DNA of 64,000 nt from Oceanicaulis sp. HTCC2633 (GCF_000152745.1 NZ_CH672428.1:2509425-2573424), one strand, 5' to 3'; counted from the first letter of the stretch, positions 26,771 through 35,016 are shown. Notes: a model not told the origin generated them from the sequence alone. Made by a program: numbers and translations.

Positions 26771-27669
26771 GCGGGGGAACGGACGTGGATCAGCCAGTCC
26801 GATCAGGAATTTCAGCCGTCATCGTGACCTTCCGCACGGGTGACGTTCTGCTTGAATGCGTGGATTCCGTCCTCGCCGCCCCGGACATTGACGAACTGGT
26901 CCTCGTCAATCACGACAATCCACCCGAAATGGTCGAGCAGCTTGAGCAACGCGCCCGCCACGACGCCAAGCTGAGACTGGTGCATACCGGTGAAAATCTC
27001 GGCTTTTCCAAAGGCTGCAATATCGGCGCGCAGGCCGCACGCGGGGATGCGCTGCTCTTTCTCAATCCTGATGCCGTGCTCAAGCCCGGGGACGCCAGCC
27101 GGCTTCTCAAGACCGTTCAGGGGCGAGCAGAGCCGGCCATAGTAGGGGCCCGGTTGATCGGGCCGGACGGCCGGGAACAGCGCGGCGCGCGTCGCGGCGC
27201 CTTGACGCTGGGGTCGGCCCTGACCGGTTTCCTGGGTCTGTCCTGCGCCTTTCACCGCGAGCATGAACCGCTGCCATCCAGGCCGGTCGCCATGCCGACC
27301 GTTTCGGGCGCGGCCATGCTGATGACCCGGCGCGGGTTTGAGCGGCTGGAGGGGTTTGACGAAGGCTATTTCCTGCATGTCGAGGATATCGACATCTGCA
27401 AGCGCGCCCGTGATGCAGGCGGCGAAGTGATTTTCGAGCCCCGCGTCGAGATCGCCCATGTGGGCTCCACATCCAAGATCAGCCAGATCAAGGTGGAGAT
27501 CTTCAAGGCGCTCGGTCTGGCGCGCTATTTCACCCTGCATGGCGGAGTGGTCGGACCCTTGCAGGGGTTCGTGCTCGGGCCGGTCTTTCTGGTGGGCGCA
27601 GTGATGCGCTCGGTGCTGTTTCAGATCCAGGCCCGGACCGCCGGCAAGCTGCCCGCGTCCGAACTCTAG
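26767..27669 (+). CDS. Family 2 glycosyltransferase (rhamnosyltransferase-like)
   Basis: The 300-aa protein has the GT2 fold: SAVIVTFRTGDVLLECVDSV at the N terminus, LVLVNHDNPP, the sugar-nucleotide loop NLGFSKGCNIGAQAARGDALLFLNPD in part (LNPDA carries the metal-binding Asp), and EGFDEGYFLHVEDIDICKRA, the acceptor-side motif with the catalytic acidic residue. A weak hydrophobic segment near residues 260-285 suggests membrane contact. It starts with GTG inside the end of yidD. Likely substrate is an envelope polysaccharide. Confidence 0.88.
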   Translation: MSGGTDVDQPVRSGISAVIVTFRTGDVLLECVDSVLAAPDIDELVLVNHDNPPEMVEQLEQRARHDAKLRLVHTGENLGFSKGCNIGAQAARGDALLFLNPDAVLKPGDASRLLKTVQGRAEPAIVGARLIGPDGREQRGARRGALTLGSALTGFLGLSCAFHREHEPLPSRPVAMPTVSGAAMLMTRRGFERLEGFDEGYFLHVEDIDICKRARDAGGEVIFEPRVEIAHVGSTSKISQIKVEIFKALGLARYFTLHGGVVGPLQGFVLGPVFLVGAVMRSVLFQIQARTAGKLPASEL

Positions 27670-27681
27670 ATCACCGATCGT

Positions 27682-28236
27682 CTAGGGCACATCCGAGCCG
27701 GCAGGCTCTTGCGGATTCAACTGACCTTCAAATTCAGGCATCGGGCGAGCCTCCGCCTCGGCCTGGCTGGTCGCCGGTCCGTTCTCGGCAATGTCGCGGA
27801 TCAGCCACTCCATTTCCTTGATCTCGCGGCGCTGGGCCTCAATGATCCCGTCCGCCAGTTCGCGCACGCGCACATCCTCGATGCCGGCGCGTTCACTTGT
27901 CATGATGGCGATCGAGTGGTGCGGGATCATGGCCTTCATGTAGGACTGATCACCCACCGTCACTTGGGAGCGCACCAGGAACAACGCCAGCACGAACACA
28001 ACGGCGCTGCCGGCGTAAATGCCGAGATTGATCCTCGCATTCCTGTACATGCCCAACATGAAGGACAGCATGACCACGGCCATGGCGGCGCCCATGACGA
28101 AGGTCATGTAGAAGCGGGTTTCGCTCCAGCGCACATGCTCGAGCGCAAAGGTATTGAAATACATCAGGATGAACATGACCAGGGACGACGTCCCGATCAT
28201 CGCGGCGAAGCGCCAGTAATTGCTCTTGCTGTCCAT
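27682..28236 (-). CDS. DUF305 membrane protein
   Basis: The 184-aa product has three N-terminal transmembrane helices (about residues 12-30, 42-63 and 70-90) and then the DUF305 ferritin-like motif YMKAMIPHHSIAIMTSERA near residue 100. The tail is acidic and proline rich. DUF305 proteins are often found near copper or heavy-metal genes, but no such genes are visible here. A GAGG ribosome site precedes the ATG. Confidence 0.85.
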   Translation of the reverse strand: MDSKSNYWRFAAMIGTSSLVMFILMYFNTFALEHVRWSETRFYMTFVMGAAMAVVMLSFMLGMYRNARINLGIYAGSAVVFVLALFLVRSQVTVGDQSYMKAMIPHHSIAIMTSERAGIEDVRVRELADGIIEAQRREIKEMEWLIRDIAENGPATSQAEAEARPMPEFEGQLNPQEPAGSDVP

Positions 28237-28320
28237 GCCTCAGGCCTCGTCAGTTGCGAGTAGAGAAACTGTCTAACGAGGCATCTCGCGTCCGGTTCCA
28301 CTGGACGGGGAATGTGAGGT

Positions 28321-29223
28321 TCAACGGGGCGGAAACGGCCCCGCCTTCGAGAGCGCGGACTCGATGGGGTGCTTGAGCGCGACCTGTTCGAGCCAGTGCG
28401 CCGTCTCGATCATCTTGTCCAGATCAATGCCCGTGCTGAAGCCGCCCCGTTCGAGCATGTAGACCACATCCTCGGTCGCCACATTGCCGGTGGCTTTGGG
28501 GGCGAAGGGACAGCCGCCAATCCCTCCGGCAGAGGCATCGATCACATCAACGCCCGCCTCGACGGCGGCGAAGACATTGGCGATGGCGGTGTTGCGGGTG
28601 TTGTGAAAGTGAAGGCGCAGACGCGCCTTCGGCGCGGCGTCCCGGACAATGTCGACCGCCTTCTTCACCTGCCAGGGCGTCGCGACGCCGATCGTGTCCC
28701 CGAGCGCGATTTCCTGCGCGCCCGCGGCGGCGGCGCGTCCGGCCAACTCGCCCAGAATGGCCGGGTCCACCTCGCCATCGAACGGATCGCCAAAGGCCAC
28801 CGAGATGGTGGCCGACAACGGGATGGCCGCGTCATGGGCCAGCACCGCGATGCGGTCCAGAAGGTCAGCGGTGTCCTGCGGCGTGGCGTTCTGGTTGCGT
28901 TTGCCGAAGCCTTCAGAGGCGACCATCACATAGTTGATCTCGTCACAGCGGGATTCGATGGCCTGACGCATGCCGCGCTCATTGAGCGCCAGTCCGATGA
29001 AGGACACGCCGCGATCACGCGGAACCTGCGCCATCACCTCGATGGAATCCGCCATCTTGGGCACGGCCTTGGGATTGACGAAGCTCGCCGCCTCCATGCG
29101 CTTCACGCCGGTCTCGATCAGCCGCTCGATGAATTCCAGTTTGACCGAGGTGTCCAGCAGGACCGGGTCGTTCTGCAGTCCGTCGCGCGGACCGACTTCC
29201 ACAATCTCGATCGGGCGGCTCAT
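28321..29223 (-). CDS. Hydroxymethylglutaryl-CoA lyase
   Basis: The enzyme splits HMG-CoA into acetoacetate and acetyl-CoA, the last step of leucine breakdown. The 300-aa protein shows the N-terminal metal site VEVGPRDGLQND, AASFVNPKAVPKMAD, LRLHFHNTRN (metal-binding histidines) and the lyase active-site Cys loop GGCPFAPKATGN near residue 235. No other leucine-catabolic genes are adjacent. The ATG overlaps the stop of the upstream glycosyltransferase gene, so the two are co-translated. Confidence 0.93.
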   Translation of the reverse strand: MSRPIEIVEVGPRDGLQNDPVLLDTSVKLEFIERLIETGVKRMEAASFVNPKAVPKMADSIEVMAQVPRDRGVSFIGLALNERGMRQAIESRCDEINYVMVASEGFGKRNQNATPQDTADLLDRIAVLAHDAAIPLSATISVAFGDPFDGEVDPAILGELAGRAAAAGAQEIALGDTIGVATPWQVKKAVDIVRDAAPKARLRLHFHNTRNTAIANVFAAVEAGVDVIDASAGGIGGCPFAPKATGNVATEDVVYMLERGGFSTGIDLDKMIETAHWLEQVALKHPIESALSKAGPFPPR

Positions 29224-30926
29224 GGCGTACTCCCTGAAGGCTCGGTTGCAGCATCGGGGCTGCAGCCGGTCGCGGCGATCAACAGGACCGTGTCGTCGCC
29301 GCGTGAATAATTGAACCCGTCCACCAGCCGGACCGCGCAGGCGCGCTGGACAAGTGGACGAAGCGTCTGGGCCGCGGAGTCGCTCCAGCGGCTGAGATCA
29401 AAGACGTAAAGGCGCGGAGCGGAGAAATCGAGGTCTCCGCTGGCCAGTTGCGCAGCGATTGCGTCGGCATCTCGCAATTCCACCTCGCCCCGGGTCAGGA
29501 AGACGAAGCTGGGCTCGGTGTAAGTGGAGATCAGCGGGGCGTCGGGGACAAGGGTGCGCAGGTCCGCCACTTCCCGGGCCGCGGGGCCCGAGGGAAAGAG
29601 GATCGAGGCGGAGGGCGCGACCACGCCGCGGCCCAGCCCGTGCCAGCTCAGCCCGAGGACGACGAGCGCGATCAGCGCCAGGTCATAGCGCCGCATATAG
29701 AGGGCGAAGGTCGCCGCCAGCCCGCAAAACAGCATCAGGGCCGCCGCCAGATAGGCCGCCCAGAGCGCGCCGTGAAAGCGGATGCCGAGGGCGATCAGTA
29801 CGCCTGAAGCCAAAATGACGCCCAAAGCCAGAAGGCCCAGTCCCAGCAGACGCCAGCGGCGCTCCACCCGTCCCCACCGCACAAATCCGAGCCCGGAGAT
29901 CACGGCGATCGCCGGATAGATCGGCAGGGAATAGTGCGGCAACTTGGTGGGCAGAAACTCGATCAAGAGCCAGGCGGGCGCGATGAAGGCGACCAGCAGG
30001 CGCGCAGCCCGGGCGTCCGGCGTCTGCTCGCGCCAGTCCTTGACGAGGCTGGCGATCCCGGCGGGCAGGCTGACGATGGCGGGCAGGAAGAGGAGCGGCA
30101 GCAACAGGAGATGACTGCCCGGCGGCGCGCCATGGCCCTCATGCCCCGAGGTGACCTTGGGCGCCATGTCCCCGCCGAGCGCTTCGGTCAGAAAACGCCC
30201 TTCGGAAACGACCTGAACGCCGATGAGCCAGGGCAGGATGATCAGCGCCGCCAGAACGGGGCCCGGCCAGTAGAAGAAGACTTTCAGCCAGACGAGGCGC
30301 CGCTCGAGCGCGCAGAGCGCCAGTACGGCCAGAGCCATCATGATCGGAGTGACGGGGCCTTTGATCAGGGCGGCCAGCGCCACGAACACCCACATCAGCA
30401 CCGCCCATTTGCGGCGTTTGGCGGGCGTTTCCGCCAGCCAGACCTCAACGAGCGCCAGCACGCTCAGCCCGGTCATGGCGGCCAGCATGGCGTCGGTCTT
30501 GGCGATGCCGCCCTCGCTGGCGAGCAGCAGGCTGACCGAGACGAGCGCGCCGGCGAAAACGCCCGTGCGATGGTCGTACAGCCGCCGCCCGACCCAGAAG
30601 GCGCTGAGCGCCGCCAGCATCGCCCCCAGCACCGAAGGCAGGCGATAGGTCCAGATCTCGCGCGCCGCGGGTCCGGTCGTCACGGCGACGGTCAGGCTCT
30701 GCATCCAGTAAATGCCGATGGGTTTCTTGTGGCGGGGCTGATCCTGGAAGCGGATATCGATGATATCGCCGGTCTCGGCCATCTGCGCGCTGGCCTGGGC
30801 GAAGCGCGCTTCGTCCCGATCCAGAACCGGCAGGGTGAACACTCCCGCAAGGCTCGCAACGAGCGCAAGCAGGGCAATGAACAGGCGGGCCCGTTCGGTG
30901 TTTATCAGGCGATCTTGCAACAACAT
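29220..30926 (-). CDS. ArnT-like (GT83/PMT superfamily) membrane glycosyltransferase
   Basis: The 568-aa protein has about eleven to thirteen transmembrane helices. The first periplasmic loop carries the catalytic LDRDEARFAQA motif (about residue 35) and HKKPIGIYWMQ, hallmarks of ArnT-type enzymes that move a sugar from an undecaprenyl phosphate carrier to lipid A or another acceptor. The C-terminal soluble part is periplasmic. The divergent neighbour at 31037 is a DPM1-like transferase that could make the carrier-linked sugar. The stop overlaps the start of HMG-CoA lyase. Confidence 0.88.
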   Translation of the reverse strand: MLLQDRLINTERARLFIALLALVASLAGVFTLPVLDRDEARFAQASAQMAETGDIIDIRFQDQPRHKKPIGIYWMQSLTVAVTTGPAAREIWTYRLPSVLGAMLAALSAFWVGRRLYDHRTGVFAGALVSVSLLLASEGGIAKTDAMLAAMTGLSVLALVEVWLAETPAKRRKWAVLMWVFVALAALIKGPVTPIMMALAVLALCALERRLVWLKVFFYWPGPVLAALIILPWLIGVQVVSEGRFLTEALGGDMAPKVTSGHEGHGAPPGSHLLLLPLLFLPAIVSLPAGIASLVKDWREQTPDARAARLLVAFIAPAWLLIEFLPTKLPHYSLPIYPAIAVISGLGFVRWGRVERRWRLLGLGLLALGVILASGVLIALGIRFHGALWAAYLAAALMLFCGLAATFALYMRRYDLALIALVVLGLSWHGLGRGVVAPSASILFPSGPAAREVADLRTLVPDAPLISTYTEPSFVFLTRGEVELRDADAIAAQLASGDLDFSAPRLYVFDLSRWSDSAAQTLRPLVQRACAVRLVDGFNYSRGDDTVLLIAATGCSPDAATEPSGSTP

Positions 30927-31036
30927 GAACGGCCCGGGCGCAGGAAAACAGAAAAAGGTCGTGCGTCTGTCTCAATAATCGGTATGAAACGCGGCGAGAT
31001 ATTCTTCAAGCAAGTCCGTCCAAGACGAAGCGTTTC

Positions 31037-31765
31037 ATGACCGATTCCCGCCCTGAGCTGAGCATTATCGCCCCCATGCACAATGAGGCGGGCAATGCCG
31101 CGCGCCTTGTGGAAGAGATTTATGGCGTTCTCAAGGACCGCTCGCACGAGATCGTCATTATCAATGACGCCAGCACGGACGGGACGCTGTCTGAACTGAT
31201 CGCCGCCAAGGAGACCGTTCCGACGCTGCGCATTGTCGCCCATCACCGCAATGCGGGACAATCGCGCGCCATTCGCACGGGCGTGCTGGCCGCCAGGGCT
31301 CCCTTCATCTGCATGCTGGATGGCGACGGTCAGAACCCGCCGGCGGACATCCCCACGCTCGTGGACGCCCTGATCGCCGAGCCTGATGGCACGGGCATGG
31401 TGGCGGGACGCCGGGTCGGGCGTCAGGACAGCGAATGGAAGAAAACGGCGTCGCGCCTCGGCAATGGCGTGCGCAAGGCGCTTCTCAATGACGACGCCGA
31501 TGATACCGGATGCGGGCTCAAGGCCTTCCGCCGGGACGCCTATCTGCTCCTGCCCTTCTTTGATCACCAGCACCGTTTCCTCCCCGCCCTCATGAAGCGT
31601 GAAGGCTATCATGTGGAATTCCGCGATGTGGGCCACAGGCCACGCATGGCGGGACAATCGAAATATACCAATCTGGGCCGTCTTTTCGCCTCGTTGAGCG
31701 ATATGTTAGGTATAATGTGGCTCAACAGTCGTGCGCGTCAGCCCGGCGGCTGGGACGAGATCTAG
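31037..31765 (+). CDS. DPM1/ArnC-like family 2 glycosyltransferase
   Basis: The 242-aa protein has LSIIAPMHNEAGNAARLVEEI at the start, VIINDASTDGT, and the metal-binding MLDGDGQNPPADI. RLGNGVRKALLNDDADDTGCGLKAFRR follows in part, as in polyprenol-phosphate sugar transferases. It lacks the two C-terminal membrane helices of ArnC, so it resembles soluble DPM1. It probably loads a sugar on undecaprenyl phosphate for the divergent ArnT-like enzyme. Confidence 0.86.
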   Translation: MTDSRPELSIIAPMHNEAGNAARLVEEIYGVLKDRSHEIVIINDASTDGTLSELIAAKETVPTLRIVAHHRNAGQSRAIRTGVLAARAPFICMLDGDGQNPPADIPTLVDALIAEPDGTGMVAGRRVGRQDSEWKKTASRLGNGVRKALLNDDADDTGCGLKAFRRDAYLLLPFFDHQHRFLPALMKREGYHVEFRDVGHRPRMAGQSKYTNLGRLFASLSDMLGIMWLNSRARQPGGWDEI

Positions 31766-31823
31766 AGGCTCCGGTCCAATCCGGCGCCGGTGGTGGACGG
31801 GCGACGGGGATAGGAGGCCGACC

Positions 31824-32312
31824 ATGGCCGATTCAACGGGTTCAGGTGTTGCTGTGGGGCTCGCCAGCTCTGAAGCGCAAGTTCAACAGAGCGGGGGGCT
31901 CAACATGTTCACGATTTTTCCGAAGCTTCTGATACCGATGGCGATTTACGCCCTGGTGGCCTATAGCGACGCCTTCTTCGGCGCCGAGGGCGCGTCCATG
32001 CTCACCAATGCGCTGTTCACCCTGGGCCTGCCCAGCGGCGACTGGGCGGTGTCGGCGGCCGACCTCATCCTGACGCTGGGCCTTGTGATGCTGTTCATCG
32101 AGATGATCGGTTCGGCCAGTTCGGGAACCTCGTCGCTGCTGAACCATGGCCTGTCCATGGCGACGCTGCTGATCGGCATCCTGCTCTTCCTGCTGGTGCC
32201 GGTCTTTGCGACCTCGACCTTCTTCCTGCTGATCGTCATGGCCCTGCTCGACGTGGTGGCGGGCTTCACCGTGACGGCAATCTCCGCACGTCGCGACCTC
32301 GGCGCCGGCTAG
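31824..32312 (+). CDS. Four-helix membrane protein, function unknown
   Basis: The 162-aa product has a polar 27-residue N terminus and then about four transmembrane helices (about residues 32-50, 65-90, 105-125 and 132-152). It has no family motif I recognise. A perfect AGGAGG lies six bases before the ATG at 31824, which decides the start. It follows the DPM1-like gene by 58 bases on the same strand and ends in a terminator, so it may share that transcript. Confidence 0.72.
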   Translation: MADSTGSGVAVGLASSEAQVQQSGGLNMFTIFPKLLIPMAIYALVAYSDAFFGAEGASMLTNALFTLGLPSGDWAVSAADLILTLGLVMLFIEMIGSASSGTSSLLNHGLSMATLLIGILLFLLVPVFATSTFFLLIVMALLDVVAGFTVTAISARRDLGAG

Positions 32313-32337
32313 ACGGACCGCCAGAGACGCAGAAGTA

Positions 32338-32368
32338 CGGCCGGCTCGATCCTCGAGCCGGCCGTTTT
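32338..32368. terminator. Intrinsic terminator
   Basis: A 12 bp perfect stem (CGGCCGGCTCGA / TCGAGCCGGCCG, loop TCC) followed by TTTT. It closes the glycosyltransferase/membrane-protein unit against the convergent AhpD-like gene. Confidence 0.88.
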
Positions 32369-32392
32369 CGTTTTGGCGCGAGAAGCCGGACC

Positions 32393-32947
32393 TCAGTCCC
32401 TGCGCGACCAGGCGAAGGCTTCAAACGGGGCGTCCACCGGGGTGTGCGCCACATGATTGGTGTAATTGGACATGATCTTCTGGCTGTAGCCCAGGATCAC
32501 CTCAAGCACATTGCGCTGGGAGAAGCCGGCGTCGAAGAAGGCCTGCATGTCTTCATCCGACATCACGCCATGCTGACGGATCAGCTTCAGGGTGAAGGTC
32601 CGCAGCGCCTCCAGACGGGCGTCCGGCAGCGGAGTTTCATTGCGCAGGGCCTCGTTGATGGCGTCATCGACCTTCATGCTCCTGGCGATGAAGGAGTGGG
32701 CCGGCACGCAGTAATGGCAGTTGTTTTCCACATTGATGGTCTGCCAGACCACGGTCAGCTCTTCGGCATTGAAGCTGGTGTTCTGAAACAGCGCATGCAC
32801 GCGCTGATAGGCGTCCAGCAGTTCAGGGGCTTCCGCCATTACGGCGTGAAGGCCCGGCACCATGCCGAAGGCTTGCTGAGACTTCTCAAGCAAGGGCTGT
32901 GAGGCTTCTGGCGCGGTGTCGGCGGTGTGAAGGGTGAACTCGGTCAT
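32393..32947 (-). CDS. Carboxymuconolactone decarboxylase/AhpD-like peroxidase family protein
   Basis: The 184-aa protein has the AhpD-type redox motif NNCHYCVPAH (Cys77, Cys80, His84), typical of alkylhydroperoxidase D-like proteins that reduce peroxides or act as thiol carriers. The helical pattern with RLEALRTFTLKLI agrees. I set the start at 32947, where an AAAGGA ribosome site precedes ATG; the longer open frame runs through the operator region. It is divergent from a TetR gene across a gap with two palindromes, so it is very probably that repressor's target. Confidence 0.88.
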   Translation of the reverse strand: MTEFTLHTADTAPEASQPLLEKSQQAFGMVPGLHAVMAEAPELLDAYQRVHALFQNTSFNAEELTVVWQTINVENNCHYCVPAHSFIARSMKVDDAINEALRNETPLPDARLEALRTFTLKLIRQHGVMSDEDMQAFFDAGFSQRNVLEVILGYSQKIMSNYTNHVAHTPVDAPFEAFAWSRRD

Positions 32948-33000
32948 GGCGTGATCCTTTCGCTGGCCCCGGCGGAGGGGCAGGCGAGAGCTAGGACTCT

Positions 33001-33040
33001 TTGAGTGATCACTCAATAATAAATTTGAGCAATCACTCAA
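33001..33040. promoter_or_regulatory. Two tandem 16-bp palindromes: probable TetR operators
   Basis: TTGAGTGATCACTCAA at 33001-33016 is a perfect palindrome, and TTGAGCAATCACTCAA at 33025-33040 is the same sequence with two changes in one half. Centres are 24 bp apart. They sit 53 bases upstream of the AhpD-like ATG and 58 upstream of the TetR ATG, where a repressor would block both promoters. Confidence 0.85.
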
Positions 33041-33098
33041 ATGTGAGCTATGCTGTGCGGGCTTTCCCGGAGTAGACTGGGGCGAAAGGGGGCCTGTC

Positions 33099-33707
33099 AT
33101 GCAACGCGCCGCGCCATATGATCGAAATGAAGCGCTTAAGGCCGCTCAGGACCTGTTCTGGCGCAAGGGGTATCACGCCACCTCGTTGAAGGATCTCGAG
33201 GCGGCGCTGAACATGAAGCCGGGCAGCATCTACGCGGCGTTCAAGAGCAAGCACGCCCTCTACCTGACCTGCCTGGAACGCTATTTCGACGAGACGGTGG
33301 CCGCATTGGATGCGCGTCTCGAGGCCTCGCCCACCGTGCTTGACGCGTTGGCGGACTTTGTCCGCGCCTTCGGCAGGGAGCATCTGGCCAGCGAGACGCC
33401 CGTGCGGGTCTGCATGCTGGTCAAGACCGCCCTCGAGGCGACGGAGGACGAACCGGAATTGCGCGACCGGGCGCAGGCCTATCTTCTGAAGATGCGCGCA
33501 GCGTTCGAGACCTGCTTCCGTCAGGCGCAGCAGACCGGAGAGGTGTCCGGTGATCATGACCCGGCGCAGCTGGCGGTGAACCTGCAGGCGGACATCACCG
33601 CGATCCGGATCGAGGCCCAGCAGACTGGCGGGTCAATCACGACGGCCTGGCTGGCCAATCGCAAGGCGCAGGATGTGCTGGCGCTGCGCGACAGTCCGGC
33701 GCACTAG
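33099..33707 (+). CDS. TetR/AcrR family repressor
   Basis: The 202-aa protein carries the TetR DNA-binding domain at residues about 8-55: ALKAAQDLFWRKGYHATSLKDLEAALNMKPGSIYAAFKSKHALY in part. A C-terminal all-helical ligand domain follows, with CMLVKTALEAT typical of the YxaF/LmrA-like group. It is divergent from the AhpD-like gene. The two palindromes between them are its likely operators, giving autoregulation and control of the peroxidase. Confidence 0.93.
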   Translation: MQRAAPYDRNEALKAAQDLFWRKGYHATSLKDLEAALNMKPGSIYAAFKSKHALYLTCLERYFDETVAALDARLEASPTVLDALADFVRAFGREHLASETPVRVCMLVKTALEATEDEPELRDRAQAYLLKMRAAFETCFRQAQQTGEVSGDHDPAQLAVNLQADITAIRIEAQQTGGSITTAWLANRKAQDVLALRDSPAH

Positions 33708-33714
33708 GCCGCGC

Positions 33715-33810
33715 CTAGATCATCACGAACAGGAATGCCAGAACCCACACCCCGTCCCAGACGGGGCTGAACCGGTGTTCGATATTGTCCAGGGTGAACA
33801 ACGCGCTCAT
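33715..33810 (-). CDS. Candidate 31-residue hydrophobic small protein
   Basis: This ORF is below usual annotation limits. The product is polar at the start (MSALFTLDNIEHRF) and then has a hydrophobic run VWVLAFLFVMI at its end. An excellent TCAGGAG site lies about seven bases before the ATG. The ATG overlaps the TGA of the ORF upstream on the same strand (ATGA), a sign of translational coupling. No family is recognised. It could be a membrane-inserted microprotein. No transcription evidence is available. Confidence 0.45.
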   Translation of the reverse strand: MSALFTLDNIEHRFSPVWDGVWVLAFLFVMI

Positions 33811-34154
33811 GCGGACCGCTCCTGACCGCGCTTCGGCGCGGGCGCGCTCAGGCTTTGCGCATTGTCATACGCGCGAGCGTAGCGGGCCCGTTCGCTGGCG
33901 TCGGCGCGCAGACCGCGGCGCGGGTGCGGAAAATCGGCCTGAAGCTGAACGCCGGTTGCGCTAGTGATGCGGGCGACCGCCGGTTCGACCGGTGCGTCCG
34001 TGCGACGCCGGCCTCGACGCTCCGAGGTCGCAGGGCCGAGACGGTCTTCCTGCCGCTCGTGCGTGCGCTCGGTCGGGTGCACCTGCACCGAACGCGAAGA
34101 GGTCGGAGCCGGGAGCGCGGGGCGGCGCGCGGAGTGTGAGCCATAAACAAACAT
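33807..34154 (-). CDS. Candidate 115-aa basic protein, uncertain
   Basis: The region 33811-34248 has no gene with recognisable homology. This frame is the best candidate: about 80 percent of its third codon positions are G or C, as expected here, and it ends exactly at the start of the 31-residue ORF. The product is rich in Arg, Ala, Ser and Pro and is probably disordered. Against it, the only ATG lies in the T-rich tail of the hairpin that follows phaR, and no ribosome site is visible. It may be non-coding or start at another codon. Confidence 0.35.
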   Translation of the reverse strand: MFVYGSHSARRPALPAPTSSRSVQVHPTERTHERQEDRLGPATSERRGRRRTDAPVEPAVARITSATGVQLQADFPHPRRGLRADASERARYARAYDNAQSLSAPAPKRGQERSA

Positions 34155-34180
34155 GGCCTGGACCGAGCAAGGTCCAGGCC
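34142..34180 (-). terminator. Hairpin downstream of phaR
   Basis: A perfect 10 bp stem (GGCCTGGACC / GGTCCAGGCC, loop GAGCAA) is followed on the minus strand by a T-rich stretch (TGTTTGTTTA) and on the plus strand by AGTTTT. It fits a terminator for phaR, about 70 bases after the phaR stop. Confidence 0.75.
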
Positions 34181-34248
34181 AGTTTTAACGCTTCGTTTAC
34201 GTCTCTAAACGCGCCATTAACCGTGATCGCGTTTCAGTTCGGGACGGA

Positions 34249-34848
34249 TCACTCCTTGGAGGCCAGCTGATCGAGCTTCTGACGCATGGCGTCCAGCTCC
34301 GCACGCAGCGCCTGCACGTCGTCAGACTTGGCCGAGGACTCCTGAGAGGACGCGCCGGGCATGTCGCCCATGGAGGCGCCGGTTGAAAAGGGGGTGAACA
34401 TGGACATGGCCTGCTGGAACATCGCCATGTTGCGCTTGGCCTGTTCCTCCAGCATGGCCATGGAATTGCCGCCCATGGCCTCGCCCATTGCGCCCGCCAT
34501 CTTGTCGCGCATGGCCTGGTGCTGGCGCGCGAAGGTCTCCATCGACATCTGCAGATAGCTCGGCACCATGGATTGCATGGAGTCGCCATAAAAGGAGATC
34601 AGCTGGCGCAGGAATTCGACCGGAAGCAGAGTCTCGCCCTTGGACTCCTCCTCGAAGATGATCTGGGCGAGAACGCCCCGCGTCAGATCGTCACCGGACT
34701 TGGCGTCGATGACCTTGAAGTCGCGTCCTTCCCGGACCAGCTCGCGTAAATGGTCGAGCGTCACATAGCGGCTGGCGGACGTGTCATATAACCGCCGGTT
34801 CGCATATTTCTTGATGATCACGGCGTCAGACGTCTTGGTCTCGGTCAC
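34249..34848 (-). CDS. phaR: Polyhydroxyalkanoate synthesis repressor PhaR
   Basis: PhaR binds DNA and PHA polymer and represses PHA-granule genes. The 199-aa protein starts with the PHB_acc_N domain (VIIKKYANRRLYDTSASRYVTLDHL in part). The PHB_acc domain with LLPVEFLRQLISFYGDSMQSMVPSYL follows, and the C-terminal helix ends in ALRAELDAMRQKLDQL, a probable coiled coil. A Met/Gln-rich segment lies at about 115-150. The start is GTG with GGGAGGA upstream. It is divergent from phaB across a 204-base gap carrying a perfect palindrome. Confidence 0.94.
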   Translation of the reverse strand: MTETKTSDAVIIKKYANRRLYDTSASRYVTLDHLRELVREGRDFKVIDAKSGDDLTRGVLAQIIFEEESKGETLLPVEFLRQLISFYGDSMQSMVPSYLQMSMETFARQHQAMRDKMAGAMGEAMGGNSMAMLEEQAKRNMAMFQQAMSMFTPFSTGASMGDMPGASSQESSAKSDDVQALRAELDAMRQKLDQLASKE

Positions 34849-34998
34849 GCGTTGTCCTCCCTGCGGTCCCTGGTCTCTTGCTTCGAACTCTCCGGAATAA
34901 CCGGCTCGACTCAGCTGGCATTCAACGTCATTAATCAAGTGCGGCGCGAAGGCTCGAAGGCAGGCGCTCCCATCATGATTGCTGCGAGCGCCATATTG

Positions 34999-35016
34999 TT
35001 ATGCTGCGCAGCATAA
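34999..35016. promoter_or_regulatory. Perfect 18-bp palindrome between phaR and phaB: candidate PhaR operator
   Basis: TTATGCTGCGCAGCATAA is a perfect inverted repeat 36 bases upstream of the phaB ATG. Its core CTGCGCAG resembles the TGC-rich CTGC-N-GCAG sites reported for PhaR of other alphaproteobacteria, though without the 3-4 base spacer I recall. Position suits repression of phaB or autoregulation. Confidence 0.7.

Noticed and set aside
33855-34139. Plus-strand frames in the gap between the TetR and phaR genes
   Set aside because: No ribosome site or homology; the minus-strand frame has better third-position GC and couples to a second ORF.
34185-34199. CtrA-like half site TTAA-N7-TTTA near the phaR terminator
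   Set aside because: One base off the TTAA-N7-TTAA consensus and located downstream of phaR with no clear target gene start; likely chance.
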